From CAZZNQ01 sp964655775 (GTDB lineage: Bacteria; Planctomycetota; Brocadiia; SM23-32), in assembly GCA_964655775.1 (NCBI GenBank), contig CAZZNQ010000033.1, positions 1 through 39,308 of the forward strand: a DNA stretch of 39,308 nt, read 5' to 3'. The notes under the pieces are model-generated. The model did no database searches and was not told where the DNA came from. It was given only the letters and a program-made list of their open reading frames with translations. This document shows, piece by piece, positions 1-7,585 of this stretch. Every line of letters starts with the position of its first letter. The stretch's first letter is position 1. Both the position numbers and the translations under genes were made by a program.

Positions 1-39
1 TCGATGAAGCAGAACTGGCGAAGACTTATGTTCGCCCTC

Positions 40-1689
40 TTAGCCGAGGATCGCCGCCAGGTCCTTCTGGGGAGTCGTGACCGGTGCGATGTTGTAGTTG
101 TCCACCAGCACCTGAAGCGCGGCGGGGGTAACAAAGGCGGGCAGGCTCGGACCAAGCCGCATGTCGCGGATCCCGAGGTGAAGCAATGTCAGCAGAATGC
201 CGACGGCCTTCTGCTCGTACCATGAGAGGATCATCGAAAGCGGCAGATCGTTCACGTCGCAATCGAACGCGTCCGCCAGTGCCAGCGCGATCTGGATCGC
301 CGAGTAGGAGTCGTTGCACTGCCCGACGTCCAGCAGGCGCGGTATACCGCCGATGTCGCCGAAGTCCAGCTTGTTGAACCGGTATTTGCCGCAGGCGAGC
401 GTAAGTATCGCGCAGTCGTCCGGCACCGCCTGGGCAAACTCGGTGTAGTAGTTGCGACCCGGCTTCGCTCCGTCGCAGCCACCGATCAGGAAGAAGTGAC
501 GCAGGTCGCCGTTCTTGACCGCCTCGATGACCTTGTCGGCCACGCCCAGCACGGCGTTGCGCGCGAAACCGACGGTTATGGTCTTCTCGGGAGCGTCCTC
601 GGAGAAACCGTTGGCGGCCCGGGCGGCTTCGATCACCTCACTGAAATCATGCCCGTCAATGTGCGTCACGTCCGGCCACGCGACAACGCCGCTCGTGAAG
701 ATGCGGTCCTTGTAGGATTCTTTGGGCTTCTGAAGGCAGTTCGTCGTCATCAGGATGGCGCCGGGGAACTCGTCGAACTCCTTGCGCTGGTCCTGCCAGG
801 CGCCGCCGTAATTGCCGACCAGATGCGGGTACTTGTTGAGTTCCGGATAGCCATGCGCCGGCAGCATCTCGCCGTGGGTGTAAACGTTGATGCCCGTACC
901 CTCGGTCTGCTTGAGCAGTTCGGCCAGATCCTTCAGGTCGTGGCCGGAGACCACGATGGCCTTGCCCTTCACGGGAGTGACACGGACCTGCGTCGGCTCC
1001 GGATGCCCGTAGGCGCCGGTGTTGGCGGCGTCCAGAAGCTCCATGGCGCGGAGGTTCATCTCACCGACCGCCAGGGCTTCGCCCAGGAGATCGTCGATAT
1101 TCGTCGGCTTCTCCTGAAGGTAGTCGAGGGCCTTATGAATGAAGCCGTAAACGGCGTCGTCTTCCTTGCCCAGAATGCAGGCGTGGTGGGCGTACGACGC
1201 GGCTCCCTTCATGCCGTAGATGCTCAACTGCTGCAGCCCGGTGATGTCCTCGCCGTACTGCTCGATGTCCTTGGCGAAACTGACTGCCTCGCCCTGGCGG
1301 ATCAACTCGTCCAGGTCTTCGGCGGGCTGAAAGGCGGCCGGGCCGTCCAGTTCGTCCGGTTCTTTGCCCGCCTGTCGGCAGGCTTCCTCATAGAGGGCCT
1401 TGGCTGCGTCTCGGACCTCGGCCGCTTCGTTCAGGTACTCCTGAAGCCTCTTGGGATCGAAGTCGACGTTCGTGAGCGTCGTGAAAAGGGCGGCCGTGGT
1501 GAAACGGTTGACGCGGTCGTCCGTGTGGCCGAGTTCGCGTGCACGATGGGCGTACATGGAAATGCCCTTAACGGCGTGCAAAAGCAGGTCTTGGAGTGCA
1601 GCCGTCTCGGGGTCTTTCCCGCAGACTCCGAAGGCGGTGCAGCCAGAGCCCTGCGCGGTTTGCTCGCATTGATAACAGAACATATTCAT
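40..1689 (-). CDS. hcp: Hydroxylamine reductase / hybrid-cluster protein (Hcp), anaerobe-type
   Basis: This 549-residue protein has the normal full length for Hcp. Hcp is a cytoplasmic Fe-S protein linked to nitric oxide and hydroxylamine detoxification and to protein S-nitrosylation. The N-terminus shows C-x2-C-x8-C-x5-C starting at residue 5, the spacing of class I (4Fe-4S) Hcps of anaerobes. The hybrid-cluster ligand regions are all visible: HGE in the middle, TTNCLQ, GGCDGAKPGR, LACGKYRFN, DVGQCNDSY and the late YEQKAVG with its Glu and Lys. The ATG at 1689 follows AAGGAGA at good spacing. It is the last gene of the rrf2-ferredoxin-ric-cupin-hcp run, 33 bp behind the cupin gene. No Hcr-type reductase is nearby, so the operon's ferredoxin is the likely electron donor (inference). 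Confidence 0.96.
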   Translation of the reverse strand: MNMFCYQCEQTAQGSGCTAFGVCGKDPETAALQDLLLHAVKGISMYAHRARELGHTDDRVNRFTTAALFTTLTNVDFDPKRLQEYLNEAAEVRDAAKALYEEACRQAGKEPDELDGPAAFQPAEDLDELIRQGEAVSFAKDIEQYGEDITGLQQLSIYGMKGAASYAHHACILGKEDDAVYGFIHKALDYLQEKPTNIDDLLGEALAVGEMNLRAMELLDAANTGAYGHPEPTQVRVTPVKGKAIVVSGHDLKDLAELLKQTEGTGINVYTHGEMLPAHGYPELNKYPHLVGNYGGAWQDQRKEFDEFPGAILMTTNCLQKPKESYKDRIFTSGVVAWPDVTHIDGHDFSEVIEAARAANGFSEDAPEKTITVGFARNAVLGVADKVIEAVKNGDLRHFFLIGGCDGAKPGRNYYTEFAQAVPDDCAILTLACGKYRFNKLDFGDIGGIPRLLDVGQCNDSYSAIQIALALADAFDCDVNDLPLSMILSWYEQKAVGILLTLLHLGIRDMRLGPSLPAFVTPAALQVLVDNYNIAPVTTPQKDLAAILG

Positions 1690-1722
1690 GCTGACGTCTC
1701 CTTAGTCCAGACGAAATGGCGG

Positions 1723-2067
1723 CTACGAATTCTTGAACATGGTGAGCAGCATCTTGAAACGCTGTTTCGCTTCGACGGCATGCGGCACGTCGGCCGGCAT
1801 CAGCACAAGCTGTCCCGCCGTTGCGTGCACGTCCTCTCCGCCTATCCGGAGATCGGCCTCGCCGTCCAGGATCTGCACGAAGGCGTTGAATGGGGCGCTG
1901 TGCTCGCTGAGCTTCTGGCCCTGGTCGAACGCGAACACGGTGAGCGTGCCGACCTCGCTGTCCAGAATGGTGCGGCTCACGATGCTGGCCGGCGCATACT
2001 GCGCCAGTTCCGCGAGGTCGACCGGTTCCGCCGAAGGCACTTCTGCCGACGATTTCTCTACAGGCAT
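1723..2067 (-). CDS. Small single-domain cupin protein
   Basis: The protein has 114 residues with one cupin beta-barrel. The typical run is seen around residues 45-95: HSAPFNAFVQILDGEADLRI, then a glycine-rich turn, then AGQLVLMPADVPHAVEA. The first motif keeps one His and the second keeps HAV, so metal binding is possible but incomplete compared with full cupin dioxygenases. I chose the ATG at 2067 because GGAGGAGGAA lies just upstream; the longer open frame upstream is arginine-rich and overlaps the ric gene. It sits between ric and hcp in the same orientation, so it probably takes part in the nitrosative-stress response. Its substrate is unknown; small cupins of this kind are common beside hcp genes. 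Confidence 0.88.
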   Translation of the reverse strand: MPVEKSSAEVPSAEPVDLAELAQYAPASIVSRTILDSEVGTLTVFAFDQGQKLSEHSAPFNAFVQILDGEADLRIGGEDVHATAGQLVLMPADVPHAVEAKQRFKMLLTMFKNS

Positions 2068-2132
2068 TTCCTCCTCCTTGTTCACTTGTACCGTGGTTCG
2101 CCGTGCTCCCGGAAACGGGGGTGCTCGCGCGC

Positions 2133-2903
2133 TCAGTGGCAGGAGCAGTGGGGCAGGGCGCTGCCGCCCCCGGCCTTCTGCTCCAGTTCGACCGCCTGCG
2201 GAAACAGGATGTTGTTCTCCAGGTGTATGTGCCGATGAAGGTCCTTCTCGACGGCGTTCAGCGCGTCGTAGAGGGCGGCAAACTTGGCGCATGCATCGTC
2301 CGGCAGCGCGTAATCGTCGGTGAGCGCGCGCATCTGCTCCAAAGCCTGAGCAGCGTTCTCGTGTTCGTGCCGCATCTGGGTTACTGGATTCTGCACGGTG
2401 ATGCAGTGGATCTGCGGCCGCGTGCCGCCCTCCTCGACATAGCGTTCGACCTGGCGGATGTAGGGGAACAGGACCTGCTCCTCTTTCATCAGATGCATCT
2501 CGATCTCGGAACGGAGCCCGTCATATGTGCCGCGGAGCGCACGCAGCATATCGCCGTGCGCTTCCCCGTGGGCGGCGATCACTGTATCCAAGAGATCCGC
2601 TATGCGCGGCAATTGCTGCCGCATGAAGGTGTGGTGTCGCTCCTCAATGTGATCGGCCAGTTCGGTGGCTGAGGCCTCCACCCAGCTTCTTTCCTCTTCA
2701 CCGGTTGGCTGGGCAGACGCGGCTTCTTCCAGTGCGCTCAGCACCTCGTCGCAGCTTGAGTCGGCCTCCTCGAGTGCGTCGCCGAGCTTCCTGTCGCCCC
2801 CGCAGCAGTAATCGAGCCCGAAACGTTCGAGCACCGCCCTCGTCTGCGGCCATCGCGCCGCCACGTCGCCTATGGTCATATCGGTCCTGATATCGCTCAT
2901 CAT
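2133..2903 (-). CDS. ric: Iron-sulfur cluster repair di-iron protein (RIC/YtfE/ScdA family)
   Basis: This 256-residue protein has the two-domain layout of RIC. An N-terminal ScdA_N (DUF542) domain carries the Cys pair in DYCCGG at residues 31-36. A hemerythrin-like HHE four-helix domain follows, with the expected His/Glu set: HIEERHH, HGEAHGD, EMHLMKEE, MRHEHENA and HRHIHLENN. The family repairs Fe-S clusters damaged by nitric oxide or oxidants in the cytoplasm. The start overlaps the stop of the upstream ferredoxin gene as ATGA, which implies translational coupling. A second Met follows at 2900, so the exact start is uncertain by one residue. The C-terminus ends in a Cys-rich PHCSCH tail, which could bind metal but is not a known requirement. 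Confidence 0.95.
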   Translation of the reverse strand: MMSDIRTDMTIGDVAARWPQTRAVLERFGLDYCCGGDRKLGDALEEADSSCDEVLSALEEAASAQPTGEEERSWVEASATELADHIEERHHTFMRQQLPRIADLLDTVIAAHGEAHGDMLRALRGTYDGLRSEIEMHLMKEEQVLFPYIRQVERYVEEGGTRPQIHCITVQNPVTQMRHEHENAAQALEQMRALTDDYALPDDACAKFAALYDALNAVEKDLHRHIHLENNILFPQAVELEQKAGGGSALPHCSCH

Positions 2904-3652
2904 TCAGCCCCCGTTGTATTGTGTGCCGGAACGCGTTTCTCGTGGGCGGGCGCATGTTCCTCGCGATTCGCTGCGGCTCGCCCGCCATCCTCGGTGAACT
3001 CCCCGTCTATGGTTACCGTAAAGGTCTCCAAGGGCATCTTCCGGCCGCAGCTTTCCACGGCGTGCCGCGCCATCATGGCCAGGGCCCCACAGCAGGGCAC
3101 TTCCATGCGGGCAACAGTCACTGACCGCACTCTGTTCTCCCGCAGTATTGCCGCCAGCTTCTTCACATGGCCAAGAGTGTTGTCCAGCTTCGGGCAGGCG
3201 ATCAGCACCCGTTTGCCGTCCAGGAGTCGCCCGCTCCGTTCCCGCAGCACGGGCGCCACGCAGTCCGCCACCAGAAGCACGTCCCCGTCCTCGAACGAAG
3301 CCGCCCTCGTCGGCACCAGGGCCAACTGAATCGGCCAGTCCGGGCCCGCCGCGTCCAGCGATCCGGCCTGATCGAACCCGGCCATTGCAGGGCAGGCCTG
3401 AGGTGCATCTGGCTGTTTGCGGGCCGCAGCAACTGCGTCAGGATTGAACTCGTCGGCCTCGCGTTCGGTAACGCGGATTGCGTCCCGCGGGCATGAGCCC
3501 AAACACGCCCCAAGGCCGTCGCAGTAGCTGTCCTTTACGAGCGTGGCTTTGCCGTCCACTATCTGGAGTGCCCCCTCATGGCACTGCGGGATACAATCGC
3601 CGCAGCCGTTGCACTTCTCGGCGTCTATTTCGACAATGTTCCTTACCGTCAT
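2900..3652 (-). CDS. Dicluster 4Fe-4S ferredoxin-type protein of the hcp operon
   Basis: The protein has 250 residues. The N-terminal 60 residues form a dicluster ferredoxin domain. The first cluster motif is C-x2-C-x2-C-x3-C (CNGCGDCIPQC) and the second is the CDGLGACLGSCP type. The remaining 190 residues form a domain that in related ferredoxins looks like a CoB-CoM-reductase-type or hydrogenase-associated extension, including ACPKLDN and VPCCGAL. The His-rich tail after residue 215 looks disordered. Its start overlaps the rrf2 stop and its stop overlaps the ric start, both as ATGA, so expression is tightly coupled. Ferredoxins of this build are often encoded with hcp. The role of electron donor to Hcp or RIC is an inference. 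Confidence 0.9.
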   Translation of the reverse strand: MTVRNIVEIDAEKCNGCGDCIPQCHEGALQIVDGKATLVKDSYCDGLGACLGSCPRDAIRVTEREADEFNPDAVAAARKQPDAPQACPAMAGFDQAGSLDAAGPDWPIQLALVPTRAASFEDGDVLLVADCVAPVLRERSGRLLDGKRVLIACPKLDNTLGHVKKLAAILRENRVRSVTVARMEVPCCGALAMMARHAVESCGRKMPLETFTVTIDGEFTEDGGRAAANREEHAPAHEKRVPAHNTTGAE

Positions 3653-4095
3653 GTTTTCTCCGACGCATGCCTGGTGTCGGCAGCGTCCCCCTCGGGTATC
3701 TGTTCGACAATGTCGGACAGGCGAATGGATTGAAGTTCCTCCGCCAGATCGTCCTGCAGTTTCCTAAGGCGTTCCCGGAACGGGCAGTTCCTGACCCGCT
3801 TGCAGATGCCGGGCTCACCGAAGCACTCGTTGACGAGCAGCGGTCCCTGGACGATGCGGACAACGTCCCGCAGTGTGATCTCCGAGGGTTCGACGCTCAG
3901 ACGGTAGCCGCCGAACGGGCCCTGCCGGCTCTCTACGATTCCCGCCTTGTTCAAATGCTGCATGATCTTGCGCAGGAAATCCTCAGGAACTTCTTCACTC
4001 TCGGCCAGCACGCTGACCGGCAGAAAGCCGTCATCCTGAGCGAGACGTGTCAGAACTCTCAGTGCGTAGTCGGTTTCCCGGTTGACTATCGCCAT
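3649..4095 (-). CDS. Rrf2-family transcriptional regulator with Fe-S cysteines (NsrR/IscR-like)
   Basis: This 148-residue protein has the normal Rrf2 length. It starts with the typical family opening (RETDYALRVLTRLAQ) and a winged helix with recognition helix and wing (FLRKIMQHLNKAGIVES, then GPFGGYRL). Three cysteines in a C-x6-C-x5-C arrangement at about residues 94-107 resemble the cluster ligands of NsrR and IscR, so nitric oxide or redox sensing by an Fe-S cluster is likely. I chose the ATG at 4095, preceded by AGGTGG; the longer frame would run through the promoter and operator. It is the first gene of the nitrosative-stress operon and probably represses it. The ligand identity (2Fe-2S or 4Fe-4S) cannot be read from sequence. 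Confidence 0.93.
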   Translation of the reverse strand: MAIVNRETDYALRVLTRLAQDDGFLPVSVLAESEEVPEDFLRKIMQHLNKAGIVESRQGPFGGYRLSVEPSEITLRDVVRIVQGPLLVNECFGEPGICKRVRNCPFRERLRKLQDDLAEELQSIRLSDIVEQIPEGDAADTRHASEKT

Positions 4096-4105
4096 GCCGC
4101 CACCT

Positions 4106-4163
4106 ATAGGAGTAAATACATCCCGTATAATAGGAGTGTAGCACTCCCGTATATGCGTGTCAA
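4106..4163 (-). promoter_or_regulatory. Promoter and tandem operator of the rrf2-hcp operon
   Basis: On the minus strand, TTGACA (4158-4163) and TACACT (4135-4140) are separated by exactly 17 bp. Two 24-bp direct repeats (4130-4153 and 4106-4129) overlap the -10 element and the start site. Each unit follows the form TATACGGGA-N7-ACTCCTAT and is itself a dyad; the upstream copy contains a perfect inverted repeat (GGAGTG-TAG-CACTCC). This arrangement fits a repressor that blocks RNA polymerase. The adjacent Rrf2 gene is the obvious candidate, by inference from position. Confidence 0.75.
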
Positions 4164-4306
4164 CCTCCCGGCAGGCTTTTCTTCGCGATTTCCGTACAGC
4201 ACCCAACCCCTCCAGTTTCCGCCGGCGTCGCGCGACCTGGGGTTCGCTTCATGGCGCGGCCTGCAATCGCCCCCGATTGCTCAGCACCCTTGCGGCCACC
4301 CGGTGC

Positions 4307-4336
4307 TTGCCACGTCGCTCTTCATTGTAGCATAAT
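4307..4336 (+). promoter_or_regulatory. Predicted promoter of the EI24-like gene
   Basis: TTGCCA at 4307-4312 and CATAAT at 4331-4336 are separated by 18 bp, about 34 bp before the GTG start at 4370. This is a sigma-70-type match by eye only. Confidence 0.4.
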
Positions 4337-4369
4337 CGTGCCTCGAGGCCAGAGGAAGTCCCTTCAGGG

Positions 4370-5134
4370 GTGAGTTCCGTGTCCCAGCCAATGCGTAGAA
4401 GTTTCGCCGGCCGGTTCCTGACAGGCGTTTTCTGTCTGCTGAGGGCCCCGGGCATGATTTTCAGCAGCCTGCGCGTGTTTCTGCTGGCGCTGCTGCCGTT
4501 TCTTCTGTGCCTGTTCATATACATCGCCCTCATCTCCTTCGCCTTTGCCTTTGCCGACAATCTGGCGGACACGGTGATTCAGCCGGGTGCGTGGTGGCGC
4601 TCGGCGTTACGCGTTCTCATCATCGTGGCCATCGACCTGACCGCCCTCGTCGCGACGGCCTTTACCTATACTTGGGCCTGCCTGGTGATCGCGGCGCCGC
4701 TGTACGAGTTCCTTTCCGCGTCGGTCGAGAAGTGTCTTAGGGGCACGGTCGAGGAGGAGCCGTTCAGCCTGCGAAACATGGTCGTGGACATCTGGCGCGC
4801 CCTTATCGGCACGGGCATCATCCTCTGCATCGAGTTGGGTGTCCTCGTCGTCGGCCTTCTGCTGGCCCCATTCGCGACCATTCCCGCAGTGCTGATCTCT
4901 GCGGTGCTGCTGTCGCTGGAGTATCTGGATTACCCGATGGGACGGCGTCGCATGAAGCTGGGGGAGAAGTTCGCCTACGCGCGGACCTACGTCTGGGAAC
5001 TGCTCGGGCTGGGGCTGCCGCTGCTGGTCGCTATGGCTATCCCGTTCGTCGGTGCCGCCTTCCTGCCCCTCGGAGTGGTCGGCGGCACTATTCTGTTCGT
5101 CGAAATCCGCCGGCGAAGGATGGTCGCCGACTGA
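4370..5134 (+). CDS. EI24/CysZ-like integral membrane protein
   Basis: This 254-residue protein has about five to six hydrophobic segments, near residues 35-62, 80-112, 143-185 and 212-245. It matches the EI24/CysZ family pattern: an early R-A-P helix, the APLYEFLSASVEKCLRG stretch after the second membrane pair and EYLDYPMGRRRM before the last helices. In Escherichia coli CysZ is a sulfate permease, but most EI24 members have no assigned substrate, so I leave the symbol empty. The GTG at 4370 is taken as start; an in-frame ATG at 4391 is an alternative. It stands alone, divergent from the rrf2 operon. Confidence 0.82.
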   Translation: MSSVSQPMRRSFAGRFLTGVFCLLRAPGMIFSSLRVFLLALLPFLLCLFIYIALISFAFAFADNLADTVIQPGAWWRSALRVLIIVAIDLTALVATAFTYTWACLVIAAPLYEFLSASVEKCLRGTVEEEPFSLRNMVVDIWRALIGTGIILCIELGVLVVGLLLAPFATIPAVLISAVLLSLEYLDYPMGRRRMKLGEKFAYARTYVWELLGLGLPLLVAMAIPFVGAAFLPLGVVGGTILFVEIRRRRMVAD

Positions 5135-5142
5135 TAGCCCTA

Positions 5143-5300
5143 TCACTTCTGCGGCTCCGGTCCGGGCGGCATGCTGTTGTAGACTGGCACGAACAGCAGG
5201 TGGAACTTCTTGCCCTCGCCGCGCCTCCAGTCGTAGCGCACGACCATCCAGAGGAAGGAGAACGTCTTCGATTCGCCGGGATCGCTGCCGTACTGGATGC
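5143..5300 (-). pseudogene. C-terminal remnant of an unrecognised gene
   Basis: Just after the EI24-like gene, the minus strand encodes about 50 residues that read like a real protein tail: KTFSFLWMVVRYDWRRG, then KKFHLLFVPVYN, then a stop at 5143. Upstream in the same frame the peptide becomes arginine- and serine-rich noise and then runs antisense-like through the hydrolase gene, with no plausible start or ribosome-binding site. I read it as the surviving end of a truncated gene. The alternating aromatic/charged FSFLW-R-LLFVPV pattern suggests beta-strand repeats. I cannot name the family. Confidence 0.4.
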
Positions 5301-5417
5301 CCGGGACGGCGTCCAGGCTACGACGTGCAGTGACAGCGGGGGGCCCGGTCAGCCCGCCTCCCTTTGACCGAGAGTGCGGGCTACTCCGAGCGCAAAGGCG
5401 CGTCCGTGCGCCGTTAG

Positions 5418-6611
5418 CTAGCGGGCGGCGCCCGGCAGGCGGTAGATGTGAACGCCATAGTGGCTGAAATCGTCCGTGAACCGGCCGCCGTTGACCTCCA
5501 GGCCGCGGTTCTCGGCAAACACCTGCGCCTGTCCGGAGCCGGTGAGCCCTTCCACCTGGAACGACCCGACGGTCCCCGGCGAGCGCATGCTGACGGCGAA
5601 GACGTAGAGGTCGCCCTCGTGGCTCTTGACCATCGTCTTGATGGGAACGTCGGGGTTGGAGCTGGTGACCTCGACGCGTCCCTCGACGGTGGGGGAGTTG
5701 ACGATCGGCGCGAGGGTCGTGATCTCCCGGTTGATGGTGGCGACTGCTTTTCCGACTTCGGGTTGATGGACGGGGACGGCGAAGTCGCGCGTGGGCTGCC
5801 ACTGGTGGCAGAAGTAGATGATTCCCTTTGCGCCGTGGATGATGGCCATCCATGCCTCGGAGCGCATCTCCTCCGGCGTGGCCATGCGTTCGGCGTTATT
5901 GATGTGGGCGGCTTCCATGATAAACCAGACGATCTTCTCGTCGTTGGTCCACCGGCGCAGCCGTTCGACGCCCAGGCCGATCAGTTCCATCTTGCCGGCG
6001 ACCTCGGGACGGCTGCTGCACATGGGATAGATGTCGTAGGAGACGATGTCGCAGCCCTTGACGAGCTCGATGTAATCCTCCTCCTTTGCCCATCCGCCCT
6101 TCCATGCATCATTGGCCACGCCCTGCCCCAGGTTGAGTAGAACGGGACGGGTCGGGTCCTTCTCGCGGATACGCTTGTAGTCCGCGATGATCTGTTCGGC
6201 GCTTCTCTTGGGCACCCACTTGGTGTCGGTCTCGTCGCGGGTGAAGTTGTCCGGCTCGTCGCCGTGCATCCAGCCCATTATGACGGGGTTCTCCAGGTTC
6301 TGCAGGCCGAACTCGTTCTGGTGGCAGATTGTGCGCAGGCCGGCGGCCTTGAGCTGCTGCAGTTGCTGCTGGTTTGGCCCGCCGGGCAGGGAGAGGTAGA
6401 AGTTGACGCCGAGCTCTGCGTATTCCCGGGCGTCGCGCGTGTTCTGAGCCCAGACGCCCAGCGGGAAGTAGCCGGGGTCCGTTGACGGCCCGAAATGCCA
6501 AGACTGTGGGCCCTTCCTTGGAGTGGCATACGTCTCCGCGTCGGCGGCGAGCGCGCTTGAGGCGGCCCAAAGCGTCAATGCGATCACAATGGCCATATAG
6601 AGCATCTTCAT
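5418..6611 (-). CDS. Secreted glycoside-hydrolase-like TIM-barrel protein
   Basis: This 397-residue protein has a clear Sec signal peptide (basic start, hydrophobic core, ALA|AD at about residue 22). The body has the feel of a (beta/alpha)8 glycosidase of the GH5/GH42 type: LGVWAQN near residue 51, then GWMHGDEPDNF with a candidate acid Glu at 119, YDIYPM near 195, WFIMEAAH near 240 and KGIIYFCHQW near 285. The last 90 residues look like a small beta-sandwich. Members of such families act on extracellular polysaccharides, but the substrate cannot be read here. It is transcribed alone from a recognisable promoter, divergent from the SagB-type gene. Confidence 0.75.
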   Translation of the reverse strand: MKMLYMAIVIALTLWAASSALAADAETYATPRKGPQSWHFGPSTDPGYFPLGVWAQNTRDAREYAELGVNFYLSLPGGPNQQQLQQLKAAGLRTICHQNEFGLQNLENPVIMGWMHGDEPDNFTRDETDTKWVPKRSAEQIIADYKRIREKDPTRPVLLNLGQGVANDAWKGGWAKEEDYIELVKGCDIVSYDIYPMCSSRPEVAGKMELIGLGVERLRRWTNDEKIVWFIMEAAHINNAERMATPEEMRSEAWMAIIHGAKGIIYFCHQWQPTRDFAVPVHQPEVGKAVATINREITTLAPIVNSPTVEGRVEVTSSNPDVPIKTMVKSHEGDLYVFAVSMRSPGTVGSFQVEGLTGSGQAQVFAENRGLEVNGGRFTDDFSHYGVHIYRLPGAAR

Positions 6612-6674
6612 CGTCCCTCTCCCTGTGCGAGATCGTCTGGCGATGCAGTCTCCTGCAGTCTACACCATGGGTGA

Positions 6675-6703
6675 ATTGTAGTGTGGGACGAACGGCAAGG
6701 CAA
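6675..6703 (-). promoter_or_regulatory. Predicted promoter of the secreted hydrolase gene
   Basis: On the minus strand TTGCCT (6698-6703) and TACAAT (6675-6680) are 17 bp apart, about 64 bp before the ATG at 6611. The start region also has a short direct repeat (GCAGTCT twice, three bases apart). Confidence 0.5.
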
Positions 6704-6811
6704 CGGCCGGGGTGTGTCCGCGATCGCTTCTCGCCTTGTGGAACGTTGGCCGACGCGATATGCTCGGCGGTGTTGTCGGAAACCGGCGAGACCGAAATCA
6801 GGGGGCTGGTC

Positions 6812-7573
6812 GTGGACTATGAGGATCCGAAGGAGTGGCGTTTCCTGTTGAAGGACACGGTGCGCAAACACGTGGATTTCAGCCGAACGGACCAGAATCG
6901 CGGGGTGGGGCCTCCTCCGATTCAGAAGCCTTACCCCGAGGGCGGCGAGCGCATCCCACTGACCTGTGCCACCGATCTGCGGGGAGCCTTCCCGATGGAC
7001 CTGGCCGAGGCAGTTGAGCGCAGACGCAGCCGTCGGCGGTTCAGCGACGTGCCCCTCAGCCTGACGGAGCTATCCTTCCTCCTCTGGGCCACGCAGGGGA
7101 TACGGGGAAGGCCGCGTCCCGGCTTGGTGCGTCGGACGGTGCCGTCCGCCGGTGCGCGGCACGCGCTGGAAACCTATGTCTACGCGCGCCGTGTGGAGGG
7201 ACTGGACGAGGGCGTATACCGGTACCTGCCGGTCGAGCACGAGCTTCTGACGGTGATGAAGGCAGGCGATCTCTCCTGGCAGGTGGCAGACGCGTGCTTC
7301 GGGCAGGACTTCGCGGGGAACTGCGCCTGCACTTTCTTCTGGACGGCGATCCCGTACCGGATGGAGTGGCGCTACGGGGCGGCGTCGGCAAAGGTCATCG
7401 CACTCGACGCCGGGCACGTGTGTCAGAACCTCTACCTGTGCTGCGAGGCGATCGGGGCCGGGACGTGCGCGATCGGTGCATACGACCAGCAGGCGGTCGA
7501 CCGGCTGCTGGACGTGGATGGCGAGGACGAGTTCGCGATCTACATCGCACCGGTAGGCAAGCTGCCGAGCTGA
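6812..7573 (+). CDS. SagB/ThcOx-type nitroreductase-family dehydrogenase
   Basis: This protein has 253 residues from the GTG at 6812, which follows AGGGGG by six bases; the longer open frame upstream is not protein-like. The body is a nitroreductase fold of the SagB type: ERRRSRRRFSDVPLSLTELSFLLWATQG for FMN phosphate binding, then TVPSAGARHALE, then VEGLDEGVYRY. The C-terminal third has AGHVCQNLYLCCEAIG and GTCAIGAYD. SagB enzymes are FMN-dependent azoline dehydrogenases in peptide natural product clusters. No YcaO cyclase or precursor peptide is nearby, so a free-standing redox role is more likely here. It would act in the cytoplasm. Confidence 0.87.
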   Translation: MDYEDPKEWRFLLKDTVRKHVDFSRTDQNRGVGPPPIQKPYPEGGERIPLTCATDLRGAFPMDLAEAVERRRSRRRFSDVPLSLTELSFLLWATQGIRGRPRPGLVRRTVPSAGARHALETYVYARRVEGLDEGVYRYLPVEHELLTVMKAGDLSWQVADACFGQDFAGNCACTFFWTAIPYRMEWRYGAASAKVIALDAGHVCQNLYLCCEAIGAGTCAIGAYDQQAVDRLLDVDGEDEFAIYIAPVGKLPS

Positions 7574-7585
7574 TGGTGGTGGGCG

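Noticed and set aside
2101..2132. Hairpin between the ric and cupin genes (CCCG-GAAA-CGGG) as terminator
   Set aside because: The perfect stem is only four base pairs and no T-run follows; the genes are more likely cotranscribed.
496..2238. 580-codon open frame on the plus strand
   Set aside because: It is fully antisense to hcp and the cupin gene, which have clear family motifs. Its product has no recognisable domain; long antisense frames are expected in GC-rich DNA.
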